The notes: generated by a model not told the origin, from the letters alone. A DNA stretch of 64,000 nucleotides from Agapanthus africanus (GCA_030015575.1 JASDDO010000026.1:195325739-195389738); one strand, 5' to 3'. Shown: positions 1 to 13,690, numbered from the stretch's first letter. Program-made: numbers and translations.

Positions 1-823
1 ATGAAATTCAAACTACCAAATCACAATCGTAAACATTATCGTCAATGTGCGCCTCTTTCCCCCTTTCCTCTGGTGTCGACTGCTTCGAACTTGTCTCTTC
101 ATAGGTGCGTTGACAGCGCTACCAACGGCAATACTCATATCTAAAGTCTCCCACGTAGTCGATCCCTTCACCTGATATCCGGACTACATTAAACTTTTCG
201 ATCGATCCATCAAAATCCCATAATTCCCCGAGAGCTCAACACTCAAGTACAGTTTAAAAATATCCGGTACATACCCCAGCATCGATGGTCCAGCCGTAGA
301 AGGGCAAACCCAAGCCTCACTAATAGCACCGTGGAACTGCCGTAAACCCTAAGTTTCAAGGGCGTTCTCGTGGTCATTATGTCGAGTTAGGGTTTCATTC
401 TTCTAGAGGGTCCATCGAAATGCCTGCATGTTCTTCCGAATACTTTAAACTTGGGAAAATGGGTTTCTGACAATCGTTCGAATCCTTTAACTTCGTCTGG
501 ACGGCATGTGAATACCCTTCTCCCGCACGCTAAACAATGCTTCAATCCTCAAGAATAACCGATACCCTAATGGTTATCGCATTCGAGCCGCAGCTCCTTC
601 TGCCCGTGCTCCCGTGGTAACAGAAACCACCCTCCGATATCGACGAAGATAGATTAAAAGAACGAATGAAAAGCGGTGCAAACAAATGTACATCCTAAGG
701 CTACTTAAGAAGAGTAGCGTATCGTAAGTATGCCGTGGATCATACCCACGGTACGTCACTCTACCTAAGTCGCCAACTCCATCAACCAAGGGTCACCCTA
801 GACATATACAAGGTTAAACCTAG
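1..823 (-). other. M0 leader / internal region, non-coding
   Basis: This is the untranslated interior just downstream of the M0 primer site, read on the minus strand. It is homologous to the leaders of M1 (about 10,300-11,470) and M2 (about 38,300-39,530). Positions about 717-790 match, in reverse complement, the Tekay leader around 18,010-18,110. Positions about 150-470 match a block in the copia-1 leader. No credible ORF is present. Confidence 0.7.
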
Positions 824-836
824 CGCTCTGATACCA
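824..836 (-). other. Primer binding site of M0 (tRNA-iMet type)
   Basis: The minus strand reads TGGTATCAGAGCG, the usual plant primer site complementary to the 3' end of initiator tRNA-Met. It lies four bases inside the LTR end (TGACA at 841). Confidence 0.9.
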
Positions 837-2423
837 ACTTTGTCACGACCCGAAAGTACGGAACGTGACCGGCACTTAGGTTACGAAGCGTCTAGAGGCG
901 CAACGTAACCTAAGTAAGCTGAAGCCCAGAAATCTAAACCATAAAAGAAGAAGAAGTAAAGAAAAACATCTAGAAAATAAGTTTAAAATCAATATCCAAT
1001 TTTCTCAAAAATTTCGGCAGAGTCTCCTTTGTAAAAACTGGCCCCAAACGGGTACAAACAAGTATAATACATACAAACAATAAAAAGTATCCCCAAACGG
1101 GAGCTAGCTCTACGCCAACAGGCGGAAACAACCACACCAATGCACAATAGTATACAACGCCAAAGGGCGAGGCTCAAAACTCAAAAGAAAATAAAACCAC
1201 CAGATATCATAATAATACAAGCGCGACTCTAAGGTCGAAATAAATAACTGGTCCAGTAACTATCAAGTAATACAAGTTTGGTTGATGGAGCTTTCTAGAT
1301 ACAAATGAAATAATAAAAGTACAATGGCGGTCCAGATACAAGTGAACCAACCTACCATGCAAATCACCCTGAGTGAAAAGATGTGCCAGCAAGCTGCCAG
1401 GAAAACCTGTATATCGAACCTGTAATAAAATTTGGCACAACGGGGGTGAGTTGCCAACTCGTGAGTAGAAGATATCTGCGAAAAGAAATCGAATGCACGA
1501 CGCTGTCCTAGGTCATAATAATATACTAATATACTACTAGTCATCAAGTAAAGACAGGATAATAAGCTACGTGTAAGTGCAAATGCTCCGAGCTCGTATC
1601 AGTGCCTCATATAGAACTATGTCATGTGAATGAGTATGCATGCACCATGAATGTGAAATAACCAATCCTGAAATCTAGATATATCTGTATAAGAAATCTT
1701 AAACTTATATCATGGTAAAATGTGTATAGAAATCTGAAATATCAACGATGAAATCCATGGAAATCCGTGTCAAGCATCGACACAAAACATGTAAATCTCA
1801 AGTCTCAATACCTTATAATCTCAATGTCTCATAGTCTCAATATCTCGGGCTCCGTCAGTCCGGATCGGCCCATATCATCAAATCTCACGACAATGGTCGG
1901 TATCCTCCGGATATCCGCCGCGCTAGACATCACCGGTAGGTTGTCCTTCCCCTGCCAGGCTCATCATCTACAACTCGATCTTCTTACCCCGGGGTACCAT
2001 ACCGGGCCTACCATGTACCCGAGACGGTTCATCCACTCCTCGAATCGGGTCTCGAAATCCAACAGAAAACATGAAATCTCATGGTGGACGACACATACAT
2101 CACGAGAAAACCGAATCTTATGTTTTTAAAAAGAGAGGAGGAGAGAGAGAGAAGTTTTTATATATTCTTGCGGTTTTCCCCAAAAATCCAGAAACCTCAT
2201 AGAAATCCAAAATCCCAAAATCATGAGTAAGTATATGATAAGTGTCGGCATATGCCCCATAATACTGCATGATAACATGAAAATGCGAATGCATGAAATG
2301 TCTAAGTAATAAATACCATGTCTATACTAACACCAGAGAGTAATCACAATATTATATTGATCTAGCTGTTAGCTGATTGTATCAATAAAAGATAATATGA
2401 TCTAAAGTGTACGTGACATAGCA

Positions 2424-2489
2424 ATTACCGATGATGATGTGTGTGAGCCGGCAAATAAGTGTGCGTAGAATATGCGCATCATCGATAAT
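2424..2489 (-). other. Conserved LTR hairpin (M0 copy)
   Basis: Arms ATTACCGATGATG (2424-2436) and CATCATCGATAAT (2477-2489) form a stem with one mismatch around a loop containing GTGTGTGAGCCGGC. The equivalent structure occurs in the LTRs of M1, M2 and the Tekay element with different arm sequences. Confidence 0.7.
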
Positions 2490-3066
2490 AGTGCTGGTGT
2501 CCTAATAGGCAAAGTTTTATTCTGATTATAGAAACATATGAATGAACATGCACCATTATGATTACGGTATGAATGTAAAGACTGATGTGTAATAACCACT
2601 CATCTGTGATATACAAGTATAACTACAACTATATGACTCGAGCCTAAACTAGTGTCCATCTAACCTCCTAAGGAACTAAACCTAAGAAACTAGTCAATAA
2701 GAAATAAGAGTCCACCTAAGGTCTGAATCCATATCTCTAATAGTCGGCGATCCAGTCTCAATAGCTTCACGTACGTAGTACGGCTTCCTCGAATCAAGAG
2801 TGCGGATCAATCATCACATCTATGCCTCGTACGGTAAAATTCATCGTACGGCATCCCAATATCGGGGTACGGGTCAAGTATCACCTACGTGTCTCATCAT
2901 TCGTATAATATCATTATCTACTCATGTCAAGATCAAGGTGTTATACTGTAATCGCATACATCAATCATATATCATTGCCAGCATAAATATACATCGTTAA
3001 TTTATCCTCAGAAATGCCAGGTCACATATATCATATCTTGATCAAGTCACATATGTCAAGTCATGA

Positions 3067-3200
3067 TTAAGTCACACCTATAAGATATCGAAATCAAGTT
3101 ATACCTTTATGATATCGCAATCAAGTTACACCTATATGATGTCGAAATCAAGTACACCTATATGATGTCGTAATCAAGTCACGCATATATCATATCAGAA
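3067..3200. repeat. 27-bp tandem repeat in the M0 LTR
   Basis: Units of the type TCAAGTTACACCTATATGAT start at about 3067, 3094, 3121, 3148 and 3174, a period of 26-27 bp. I do not see the same array at this place in M1 or M2. Confidence 0.75.
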
Positions 3201-5532
3201 TTTCAGGCACAGGTTACAGCCCGGGTTCTATTTTAGAGTCCCATGTACTTCAATATCATCACCATCCTTTATTATTGTTCATGTATAAAAATCCACTATC
3301 TCATTTTCTAATGATCCGCTAACATCATAACACGATTGTACAACCAAGAATCATGGCATCAAGCCCAGTTATACTGTTCATTTCCCGTGTATCATATCAC
3401 ATCCTTGTATCACATATACGTATTGTGTATATATATATACCTACACCGAGTCCTATATATATATACACATACACGTATAGACCACGTCGAGTCTCAGTGT
3501 GTGCGTGTGTGTATCTACCTGAAACCTACGAATCTCCTCCAAGATATTCATCCTCGGGTAAGGTCTTTCTAAATCAATCTAGTCCAACCTAAGGTCACTA
3601 CTAGGGTCCTACTCACCGAAATTCTAAGGTCACGTCAGGCTTCCTAATGACAATAAGTACTATCCCTATTCTATATTTGCGGGGGTGCTAAACGCCATCC
3701 ACCCGACTTCCCCCCGTTGATATACATCTACTCACCTGGTCATTGTCTGCCGAAAACGATGTCGCCATCCTCTTCTTCATCGCCCGCAGTCCACGTGAGG
3801 GGTACCTATACGCCAACACATATAATATCGTAAACTGAATCACGGACAACATCAAAACGACGCATGAAACGCGCATAGGTTAAAACCTATGTCCTGCTCA
3901 TACAAAAGAACCAAATATCGCTCGATATCGGCGTACAAACGCCGATTGATCGAGATAAGCATCAACAAACAACTCATAGTTATAAAAATCATTACTTATA
4001 ATATAAAACATGATTTAATTCATCGAAACCCTAAAAATCGATCAAACAGTCCGATTTCGTAAAACCCGAAAATGCCAATTTACCATTTTACCTCAAAACT
4101 TGATATTAAAATCAAACTAATGGTCATAAAACTCATTAAATAGCATAACTAGATTATACAGCCTATTACTATATTTTTAACACCCTAATTTATATTAGTT
4201 TGAAAATTCTAGTTTGCAAACTTGCCAGATTTCGATACTTTTAAGCAAAATTTCACAATATCACAACTAAACTTGATTTTACATGAATTAATGTATTAAA
4301 CTACAATTCATGATGATAATGATATAATGAAATCATAAATTATATTTTAAATTTCATTTATTTAAGAATTTCAAAAATCTAGTTAGCAAAATCGCATTTT
4401 CTTTTAGTATTTTTCAATTATTAAAAGAAACTAGTAACCAAATTAAGTTTTTCATTCCACTAATAAGTTAATATCCTCACTAACCCACAATTTAGTGTTA
4501 CAAACATTAATTGAAATTTTATCTCCCCAATATATATAATATATAGAAATCTAGTTTACAAATTCACTTCATTTAAACAATTTGAATGAACAAATTACAA
4601 TATATCAACCATGCATGATTTTCCATTTCTAAAAGTGTTAAACTAGTTATTATAACCCTAATTAATTAATAAAACCATAACTTGATTTTACAAACCCTAA
4701 CTTGAATTTTAAAACTTGTAAATAGAATTAATTTATTAAATCTAATTATGCTTAAAAGAAACATCTAATAACAATAAATCAAAAGAAGAAAATTTATACC
4801 TCCACAATATGTGATAAAAAAAATGAAAATAAGCCTCCAAAATGAATGCTTTCCATCTCCAAAATCCATGTAAAGATGAGCAAAGAATAGAGGGTAGGAA
4901 TTTATTAGGATTTTGTGGATTTTTTATTGAATTTTTGATGAATTTTGATGATTTTTAATGCAAAAATAATGGGGGGAAAATTTTTGGGGCTGCCCATGGT
5001 GGTGAGGCCGTCCATGAGGTGAGGAAAAGAGAGGAGAGTGAGAAAAGGTGAAGAAAAGTGTAGACGGTTTCAAAAAAATATCACACAATTAAGTATTTTC
5101 ATGAATTTATTTAAAAATTCTTTATTTTCTTCACTCCATTTGACCAAGAATGGTCTAGAACCATTGTAAAATTTTGAAAATAAATTTTGCATGAAACACA
5201 CTTGATTCTAATATGTAATGGTTCATTTTTTCAAATTTAACCCATTCAAATTTATAATTTACACTAATTTAGTGCAAAAATAAAGCTTATGTTAATATTT
5301 AAAATAATTAATTTAAGAAAAATATTTAATTAAACTAAAAATTTATAAGTGGCTAAATAAACACCATTTACTAGTAATAACATAATTAAAATAGGTATTT
5401 TTAAATTTATAGTGAAAAATAATTACGGTTTAGTTTTATGAAAACTACGTTTTACTTTACCGAAAATTATAAAATTCACTTTAACGATTTTATTTATTTA
5501 ATTATTTATTTAATTATTTTTAAAATGTTACA

Positions 5533-7732
5533 ATATATATATATATATATATATATATTAGTCGGTGATCTCAGCTCAATAGTATCGCGTACGATATAAT
5601 ATATCATATGATATTCTCGAGTCAAGAGTGCGAATCTATCATCATAATTATCTCGTACGGTAAATCCGTCGTACGGTATCCCAAATCTGAGTACGAGTCG
5701 ACTCTCAAATTTATCTCATCAATTATCTGGTATCCTTATTATCATATCTCATGAACTGGGGTACTGATCTAAGTCTAGTACAACTGATACCATCTATATA
5801 CATATAAATGCGTGTGTAAAACACACGCCTAAAGGCCCGCTATAACTCATGTCATATCTCATAATACGAACCACTTCATATCACCGATCTCATGGCACCA
5901 TGCCCAAACTCATCGACTCATCTCCAAATATCATCCACTATCCTCATCATCCAAGTGTAGGTATACGTGTATATATATATACATCGTCCCATACCTATGT
6001 GTGTGTATATATATACGTATCACCATATACGCACAAGTATAACAAAGTAAGCATGCGTGTGCGTGTGGGTGTAAACCTATTCTAAGGTTCGCAACTAAGA
6101 AGCTATACTAGTTCACTTCTAATAACCCTAATCTAACCATTGAACACCTGATCATATCTTGAATATCCATGTCACACATAAAGCTATCATATATATATAG
6201 TATATATATAGCATACTAAACATCGAACTGCGGGGATGCTATACGCCATCCACCCGACTTCCCCCGTAGATATAATCTACTCACCTTGCTCTTTGCTTTC
6301 CGTTGCCTACGTCGCCACGTGCTTGCTTGTTGTCTCGAAGTTTTCGTGGGGTACCTACACCTCATAACGTATCACAAATGCGTATTGAAATCATATCGGA
6401 AAACCAAAACGACACGCTAAAGGCCTATAGGTTAGAACCTATGGACTACGCTTTCAAAACCACCAAATAACACTCGATTTCGACGTACAAATATCAAGTG
6501 ATCGAATACAACACAAATCACAAAAATCCAGAATTCAAAATACGCAAAACGAAACCCCGAATCAAAACAGCAACTCTTGAAAATGGTCCCATATTTTAAC
6601 CTAGGTCAAATTAGTCAATTTTGCATATGCCAAGGATCTAGTTTACAGGAGATGGAGTTACAGACAAAGCACGAACCAAATACAACCCACCCTGGCCGCA
6701 AATTGCGGCCAGATTGAATAAATCTGTGGCCCAGGGGCTGGGGTCATGGGGTTAGCTTCCTAGGTGCCTGCACACTCCTCTGTACTTGCTAAATAATTTT
6801 CAGAGGCTCCTGGTGATAGAAGATATCATTTTACACTCGCAGAATCCACAATTCCTTCAATGTCAGGTTTCTAAGTTCGTATTCTGGGGTTCTAGTCTCT
6901 GGTTTGGGTCTGAAATCTAGCACTAGAGGGTTTGTGTGGCCTTTACTAAGCTCAATTGCACATCACAACTCAAGAATTCCATAAACCCTAATTAGAAATT
7001 TCCAAATCTTACTAAACGACAAAAAATCGGTTCTAAACAAAAATGGATGTAAAAGCAATGGAAATACTAGGCTAATGGTTAAGAGAATAGCTCATTTGGC
7101 AACTCAAGAATTTTCTTGAGTTGCCCCAAATGTTTAAAATGCAAGCTTTCTTGGTCCAAAGTGTACCTAGTGAGCTCATGCACATTTTTAATGAAATGGT
7201 GATTGAGTTTTGAGGTGTTTTTAATGGTGTTTGAGAGGATGAAGAGAGGGAGGGAGTGAGGGCAGCAGCCATTGAGGATGAGGGAGAGGAAAAATGAAGA
7301 ATGATGAAGGAGTAAACAATGCCATGGTCAATGAAGACCCCTCACACTCTCTCTCATGCCCATACCCCATTTCTTTATTCATATTTCTTTTCTTTTCTTT
7401 TCCTTTTCTTCTCTTCTCTTTAAATTTATAACCATCCCTGGAATAAAAATGTAACAAGTGCTAAAAATGACATATGCATGTCATGTGCACAAAACACGCT
7501 TAAAGCCCGATTAGAGATTTTTAATCGCGATTAACACTAAATTAATGTATAATTAATCTTAAAAACTTATAATTTGCATGATTCACATAAAACACCCTCT
7601 TTTTAGAAATTTTCGAAATTTTTCCCAATTTTATCGGTATTTTATTATACTGCCCTATTAAAATATTCAATATTTTATTATTTAATTATAAAAATTGCCA
7701 AAAATAATATTTTATGTTTTTGAAATATTACA
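5533..7732 (-). repeat. 3' LTR of M1, truncated by M0 insertion
   Basis: The sequence aligns with 14190-14890 plus 26020-27596 (the M1 5' LTR) and with 41680-43927 (M2). It stops abruptly in a TA microsatellite at 5533 where the M0 LTR begins. On the minus strand the LTR starts TGTAAT at 7732, one change from TGTAAC. Short ORFs here are shadows. Confidence 0.8.
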
Positions 7733-7749
7733 ATCTTCCCCCCTTAAAG
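7733..7749 (-). other. Polypurine tract of M1
   Basis: On the minus strand CTTTAAGGGGGGAAGAT directly precedes the 3' LTR. The Tekay element has almost the same tract and upstream context at 22930-22945, evidence of common descent. Confidence 0.85.
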
Positions 7750-8359
7750 AAATTCGGTCCCCGAATTTAAATTTAAACCCCTCAACACTAAAACATTTCA
7801 GTAAAAAGTCCAAGTCGTCGGGGCACCGAAATCATCAATACATAAAGCGCATCATAGAGCAATGCATGCGCATGAACAATGAGCAGATAACTTAAAATCA
7901 AAACTCCGTCAAGCATATCGCAATCATAGGAGTCATGGTGAAGATAACGATGTCAAATCCAATACGAAAACCAATATGATATAAATCAAAACTATACATT
8001 TAAACATCTGAAGGAAATGCATGCCAAACCGTTTTAAATCGTTGTGCGATGCGCACAACACTGCACAGTGGCGGACGTCTATTGTAAGAAAATAACCATA
8101 TATGTATATATCCTTTGTTTAATATGTACGCCCCGCCGTTTGAAAACAATTTAGAAGGGTTTCCTTATTTTTAAACGTTTCATGTCATATCAGACACGTA
8201 GGTAAATACTGAGACTATAGCTCCCTTTTTGGAAATCCCTTCGATAACTATCAATGCATGCAAAATATATCCAGGTACTGTCCTCTGACTAGTCCTGCTC
8301 AGTACGAAAACAAGTAGCAAATATCATAAAAACGTACTGCTCCATAAGAAATCAATCCT

Positions 8360-9545
8360 AAAATGTGCATATGATTGCTACGCGTGTCTGGTGCGCACGG
8401 AAATCAAAATCCATATATGTGCCATACATGTGCACAGAAACAACATCTAAGTGCAATGGGTGTGCACGAAACACCTGTCAGAGACAACGTGTGTGCCTGA
8501 TAGCAAAATCAGGTGTATCTGATATGCACGAAGAATCTCGATTTAGTGCATCTGGTATACACCCAAATCGTATCATAACATGCGCCCAACATGCGCAAAA
8601 ATCCAAATCAGGTGCATCCATCATGCACAAATAAAATCTAAATCATGTGCATTCAACATGCACGAAATCACGAAATCTAATATCAAGCGCCGAACATGCG
8701 CAAAATCCAATCCAAGCACGCCAAATATGCGCAAGAATCCAAATCAAATGCACAGAGTGCACGAAATCAACATCAATATCAGAATCGAAATCGATGGTCT
8801 ACAATACAGCTCAATCCAGATCAGGCATACCGCAGTATATAATCTCACAATCATGTGCGTCAGCATGCACAAATCAAATCAAAACACTAAAAGTGCATGA
8901 AAACTATGCCGAAAGCATAAGTCAAATCACATGCATAACATAGGCAAGAAATCAAAATCAACATATCGAATGACATCAAACCGAAGTCAGGTGCAACCGT
9001 GGTGCACAAAATGTAAACCCAGTGCAACAGACGCACGAAATATTAATCTGGTGCGACAAACGCACGAAACAAAAATCTAGTGCAACAACTGCACGGAACA
9101 CAAATCCGGTGCATCCTGTGCAAGAAATACAAATACAGTGCATCATGTGTACAAATTACAAATCCAGTGCATCTAGTGCACAAAATACCAATACAGTGCA
9201 TCATGTGCACAAAATACCAATCCAGTGCATCTAGTGCACAAAATACCAATACAGTAACTCAAATGCGTAAATAGTAACACCGAGTGTACCAAGGTGTAAA
9301 AAGCATAGACGTATGCAACTGCATGCACAAATCGCATATCAAAGCACTACAAGCACATATAAGTTATACCGAATGCAAAAACCAAATCGTGTGCATACCA
9401 TGTGCACAAAATCAACCCAACTGTATGAAATCCATGAAATCATAAACACATGCGACCAAGGCACAAAACGATATTAAGTGCAATCACTGTGCACAAATCA
9501 TAATTCAACACAACGGTGTATAAAGCATATCTCAAGGGTAATAAC
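8360..9545. repeat. Degenerate GTGCA...TGCAC repeat field
   Basis: About 1.2 kb is filled with motifs in which GTGCA is followed 5-10 bases later by TGCAC or CGCAC, then an A-rich spacer. Each core is a small imperfect palindrome. The regular part (8991-9253) is listed separately; on both sides spacing becomes irregular (about 30-45 bp). No similar field was seen in the Tekay interior. Confidence 0.7.
8991..9253. repeat. 29-bp tandem repeat array
   Basis: Units start at 8991, 9022, 9051, 9080, 9109, 9138, 9167, 9196 and 9225, ending at 9253. After the first 31 bp unit the period is exactly 29 bp. The last units read GTGCATCTAGTGCAC or GTGCATCATGTGCAC followed by AAAATACCAAT(A/C)CA. Neighbours differ mainly in the bases inside the palindrome. 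Confidence 0.9.
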
Positions 9546-11474
9546 TATGCACAAAATATGAATACCCAGTAGGTGCACGAAAACAAATATCATGAAACTC
9601 AGTCATCAAGACTAAATCATGCGAATAGATTGCCCAAACTACCGAAATCCAAGGTGACGGATACGTGATAATCAAATCACCAAATCACAAATCATAAATA
9701 CCGTCGTCGATATTTCCTCCTTCAAAGTCGAGAAGTTGTCGGTGCATCCAATGCTAGCAAAGCAAGATATCTACTTGACTCTTGTTCATAGCCTGTCGTC
9801 TGGCGCCCTGAGGCTCCTGTCTCTCACTGCAGATTGCTAAGTGCATAGCTCCTCGGCTCAACGGTTTAATATGGAATGACGACGGAAACAGTCCCGTTCT
9901 GGCACATCCTCTACAGATCTCTAGCCAACTATCTCGTCGATGATGCCGAACTCTAGCCTGCTGGGTGTGCGCAATTTGACCGCTCCTGGGTCCAAGTCTT
10001 CTCGTAAAGTATTCCAGACAGGTCCTATCGAGGTCTCTCTCAAATCTCGTTTCTGCCGAATTTCCCGGAAGTTACCACCCTTTACTATATATGTTTCTTA
10101 TTCTGGAACGGCTGCATTCTCATCGCGACTCCTTCTGGAAGATATATCAATAATCAACGCCTCTGCATGCATATCGCATATCTTATGTCGGCAGAGTGGA
10201 ATGTCATCTCATCAAGATCTCATGCGAACCTCTTACTCCACTTTTCTCTGCTGTCGACTGCTTCGGACTCGTCTCATCGTGGCTGCATGGACTGTGCTCC
10301 AACGGCTATACTCGTATCTGGAGTCTCCCAAGCAATGCATCCCATCACATGATATCCGAAAGATGTCGAACCTTTCGATCGATTCGTCAAAATCTCATAA
10401 TCCCCTAAGAGCTCAACATCTTGAGTACAGTTTAATAGTATTCCAGTACATACCACAGCACCTGTGGACCAACCGTAGAAGGGCAAACCCAAGCCTCACA
10501 AATGGCACCGCTAAACTGCCGCAAACCCTAAGGTTCAAAGGCGTTCCATGGTCATTACGTCAAGTTAGGATTTCATTCTTCTAGAGGGTCCATAGCATTA
10601 CTTGCATTTGTCTCTGAATACTTTAAACTTGGAAAATGGGCTTCTGACATTCGATCGTCTCCATCGACTCTAAACGTACCTACGTGAAGTCGTCTCTAGC
10701 TGGAATCCATCTATCTGATGACCTTGTATCGGGGTAAGCGAACGAACCACATGTCCTGGTCATTCATCCTCGGGTGACTAGCGACCTTCTATCATATCTC
10801 TAAGTACAACTCGTACTGCAATAGCTCCAACATCTGGGGCAATATCTCGTCGTTCGCAGCAACAACTGGCTCATTCGTCTGCATACTGAACAGTGCCTCA
10901 ATCATCATGAATAAGCGATACATCAATGGTCATCATATTCTGGCTAGCCTCTATCAGTGGCTCAATCCTCTGGTGCTGATTTGCACGTCCGAGAAATCTC
11001 ATAAAAGCGATCCGTCAAACGCTCATGGCGCGAAAACGCAATAAAACAACGCCTCTATGCAATCGTATGTCCCTGGAATCACGCCCTGGTCAGTCCTCGT
11101 CTGTGATGAGCTCATGGTGACGCAACTTTAGCCGTAGCTCGCTCTGCCCGTGCAATCGTGGCAGAAAAATCATAACCAATATCGATGAGGATAGATCATA
11201 GGAATGAATATAATACTGTGCAAGGAAATGTACATCCTAAGGCTCCTTAAGTGGAGTAGCGTATCATAAGTATGCCGCGGAACATACACACGGTACGTCA
11301 CTCTACTAAAGTCACCTACTCCATCAACCAAGGTCAACCTATGCGACGAAAGTTCGGGTCTAATACCCCCTCGACTAAGTCTAAGTTCCGTAAGGTCAAG
11401 TCTAAGTTCCGAATATGTACAAACGCTCTAGGCTCCGCATAGTCAAACTTAGACTCGAACCAAGGTTAACCTAG

Positions 11475-11487
11475 CGCTCTGATACCA
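11475..11487 (-). other. Primer binding site of M1 (tRNA-iMet type)
   Basis: The minus strand reads TGGTATCAGAGCG four bases from the 5' LTR end at 11492. Confidence 0.9.
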
Positions 11488-13169
11488 ACTTTGTCACGAC
11501 CCGAAAAAGCACGTAACTGGCCTTTGAATCATATGAAGTCTATAGGACCTCATCTAATTCAAGTAAGCCAAAAGCCCAGAAATCTAAAACCATTTTAAGG
11601 AAGAAGTAAAGAAAACTGTTTTTAAAACAAGTGTTTTTAAATAACATAAGCCGAATGTGCATTTTAAAATCTCAAGTTTTTTCTGAAAATTTCGGCAGAG
11701 TTTTCTTTGTAAATACTGGCCCCAAAAGGGTACAACATGCATAATATGAATAAAGGCATCCCCAAGCTGGAGCTAGCTCTTCGTCAATCGACAGTCACAA
11801 CCACGCAAGCAATATAATATACAACGCCGAAGGGCAAGGATCAAAACTCAAAGTCATCAAGAAAACCATAATAATACAAGCGCGACTCTACGGTCAAAAG
11901 AATAATACACTGGTTTTCAAAGTCTGAAACAATAAACAAGTCTGGTTGATGGAATTACTAGATACAACTGATTAAAATAAATACAAGGGTGGTCACGATG
12001 CGAGTGAACCCACCTACCAAAGCAATCACCCAGAAAGGAAGCGGTGTGCCAGAAAACCGTAATGAAACCTGTACGGCAAAACCTGCAAGAAACTGTGGCA
12101 CAACGGGGGTGAGTTTCCAACTCGTGAGTAGAAAACATCACAGAGCAGAAATCATATGTATGACTCAATCCTAGGTCAAACGATCAGTAATAATATATAT
12201 CCTCAAAATGATAAAGTCTGAAGCATGATAAGGTGGCAAGGGTAAATATTTATACCAAGTGTAATACCAAGTGTTCGTGTCAGTGCCTCACGTAGCAACA
12301 TATCATAATTATGAGGTATCATCAATGTAATCAATATGAAACAATCTCAACTATATCATAAAATCTATAAGTATGTGGATATCATCCAACTATGTAATCA
12401 ATGTCTGTATGCATCTGGATCTCGTCCACGTGTCAACCAATGACACAAAACATCATGCATGTAAATATCATAAAGCATATGCATGGAAGTTTGAGGATAT
12501 AAATCAACGTGTGTCTCTCGCGACACATCAAAATCATGGAACCTGAATGTCCAGCATCGACACTCGAAAACATCATGAAACCTGTGCCCAGCATCGGCAC
12601 GTAAATCCTCATATATATAGGGCTCTCCGTCAGTCCGGATCGGCCTGTATCATCTCTCAACTCCGGTCGGTATCCTCCGAATATCCGCCGAGCTCAAATA
12701 CAATCACCGGTAGTTAGTAGTCCCTCTGCCTGGCTCAACGTCTGTATACACAGCATCCCTTTCTTGCCCGGGGGTACAATACCGGGTCCACCATGTACCC
12801 GCAATCGGCCTCATCCAGCTTCTCGAATCGGGTTTCACATGTCACACGTCTCAGAACCGAGAAAACGCATGGTGGACGCTCTGAAATATCATATCAAGAG
12901 AAACCCGGTTTTTAAACAATGCAAATTTTCTTTTAAAATGACCACGGTTCTCAAATCCAGAAATCTCATGAAAACGGCATATCTCAATGCGTAAAATCAT
13001 AAAGCATGATGTATGAAAGATATGATAGAAATGTAAGCCTATCCGTATATCATGCAACATAAAACAGTAATATGCACACATCGAGGGGAAAACCGCTCTT
13101 TTAAATGAATCCAGTTTTAAAATATATCTTGCGGTTCCCAAATCTCCAAAATAAAGCCAGAATCATCTA

Positions 13170-13690
13170 TGTATGTGCAAATACGTATGTATGCAAGTAT
13201 GGGTGTACAATATGTGTGTACGCAAGTATGAGTGTACAATATGTCTGTACGTCAATATAGATGTAGAAGTAGGTATATACGCAAGTATGAGTGTACAATA
13301 TGCCTGGGCGCCAATATGGATGTACAAGTAGGTATATACGCAAGTATGAGTGTACAATAAACCTATGCGCCAATATGGATGTAAAAGTAGGTATATACGC
13401 AAGTATGAGTGTATAATATGTCTGTGCGCCAATATAGATGTACAAGTTGGTATATACGCAAATATGAGTGTACAATATGCCTTTGCGCCAATATGGATGT
13501 ACAAGTAGGTATATACGCAAGTATGAGTGTACAATATGTATGTGCGCCAATATGGATGTACAAGTAGGTATATACGCAAGTATAAGTGTACAATATGTAT
13601 GTGCGCCAATATGGATGTACAAGTAGGTATATACGCAAGTATGAGTGAACCATATGTATGTGTGCCAGTATGGATGTACAAGTAGTCATA
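13170..13690. repeat. 59-bp tandem repeat array in the M1 LTR
   Basis: The landmark GTAGGTATATACGCAAGTAT recurs at 13269, 13328, 13387, 13446, 13505, 13564 and 13623, exactly 59 bp apart, with partial units on both sides. Since 59 is not a multiple of three, a stop-free unit opens all three minus-strand frames, which explains the 207-, 151- and 113-codon ORFs here. The array is absent from the matching sites of the M0 and M2 LTRs. Confidence 0.9.

Larger units (their letters stand above)
1..5532 (-). mobile_element. LARD-like LTR retrotransposon M0, partial
   Basis: This minus-strand element is seen only as its 5' leader (1-840) and complete 5' LTR (841-5532); the rest lies beyond the left edge. 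The order LTR, tRNA-Met primer site, leader fixes the orientation. No gag or pol reading frame is visible in the part present. It inserted into a TA microsatellite of the 3' LTR of M1, whose sequence resumes at 5533. The LTR end next to the primer site resembles the Tekay element at 17900-17965 more closely than M1 or M2 do, so M0 is a different subfamily. Confidence 0.75.
841..5532 (-). repeat. 5' LTR of M0 (4692 bp)
   Basis: On the minus strand the LTR begins TGTAACATTTT (5532) and ends CGGGTCGTGACA (841), so it has TG...CA termini. It contains blocks shared with the Tekay LTR in the same order, including the stretch around 1003-1024, the block at about 1430-1460, the CCCCGGGG block near 1990 and the CCGTCAGTCCGGATCGGCC block near 1855. 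The promoter-distal 1.6 kb (about 3960-5530) is AT-rich and I see nothing recognisable in it. Short ORFs inside are not credible genes. Confidence 0.8.
7750..11474 (-). other. M1 internal domain, non-coding
   Basis: This is 3.7 kb between polypurine tract and primer site. It contains a GTGCA/TGCAC repeat field (about 8360-9545), a region homologous to the M2 interior and copia-1 leader (about 10,325-10,650), and a leader block resembling the Tekay leader (about 11,265-11,345). The longest open stretch, on the opposite strand at 9940-10584, is not preserved in M2, and no retroviral domain is visible on either strand. Confidence 0.7.

Noticed and set aside
8991-9253. CRISPR-like spacing of 29-bp units
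   Set aside because: Units are contiguous with no unique spacers, there are no cas genes, and the context is a plant LTR retrotransposon.
9940-10584. 214-codon plus-strand ORF in the M1 interior
   Set aside because: It lies antisense to the element, has no recognisable domain, and the homologous M2 region (38091-38483) does not preserve the frame or length.
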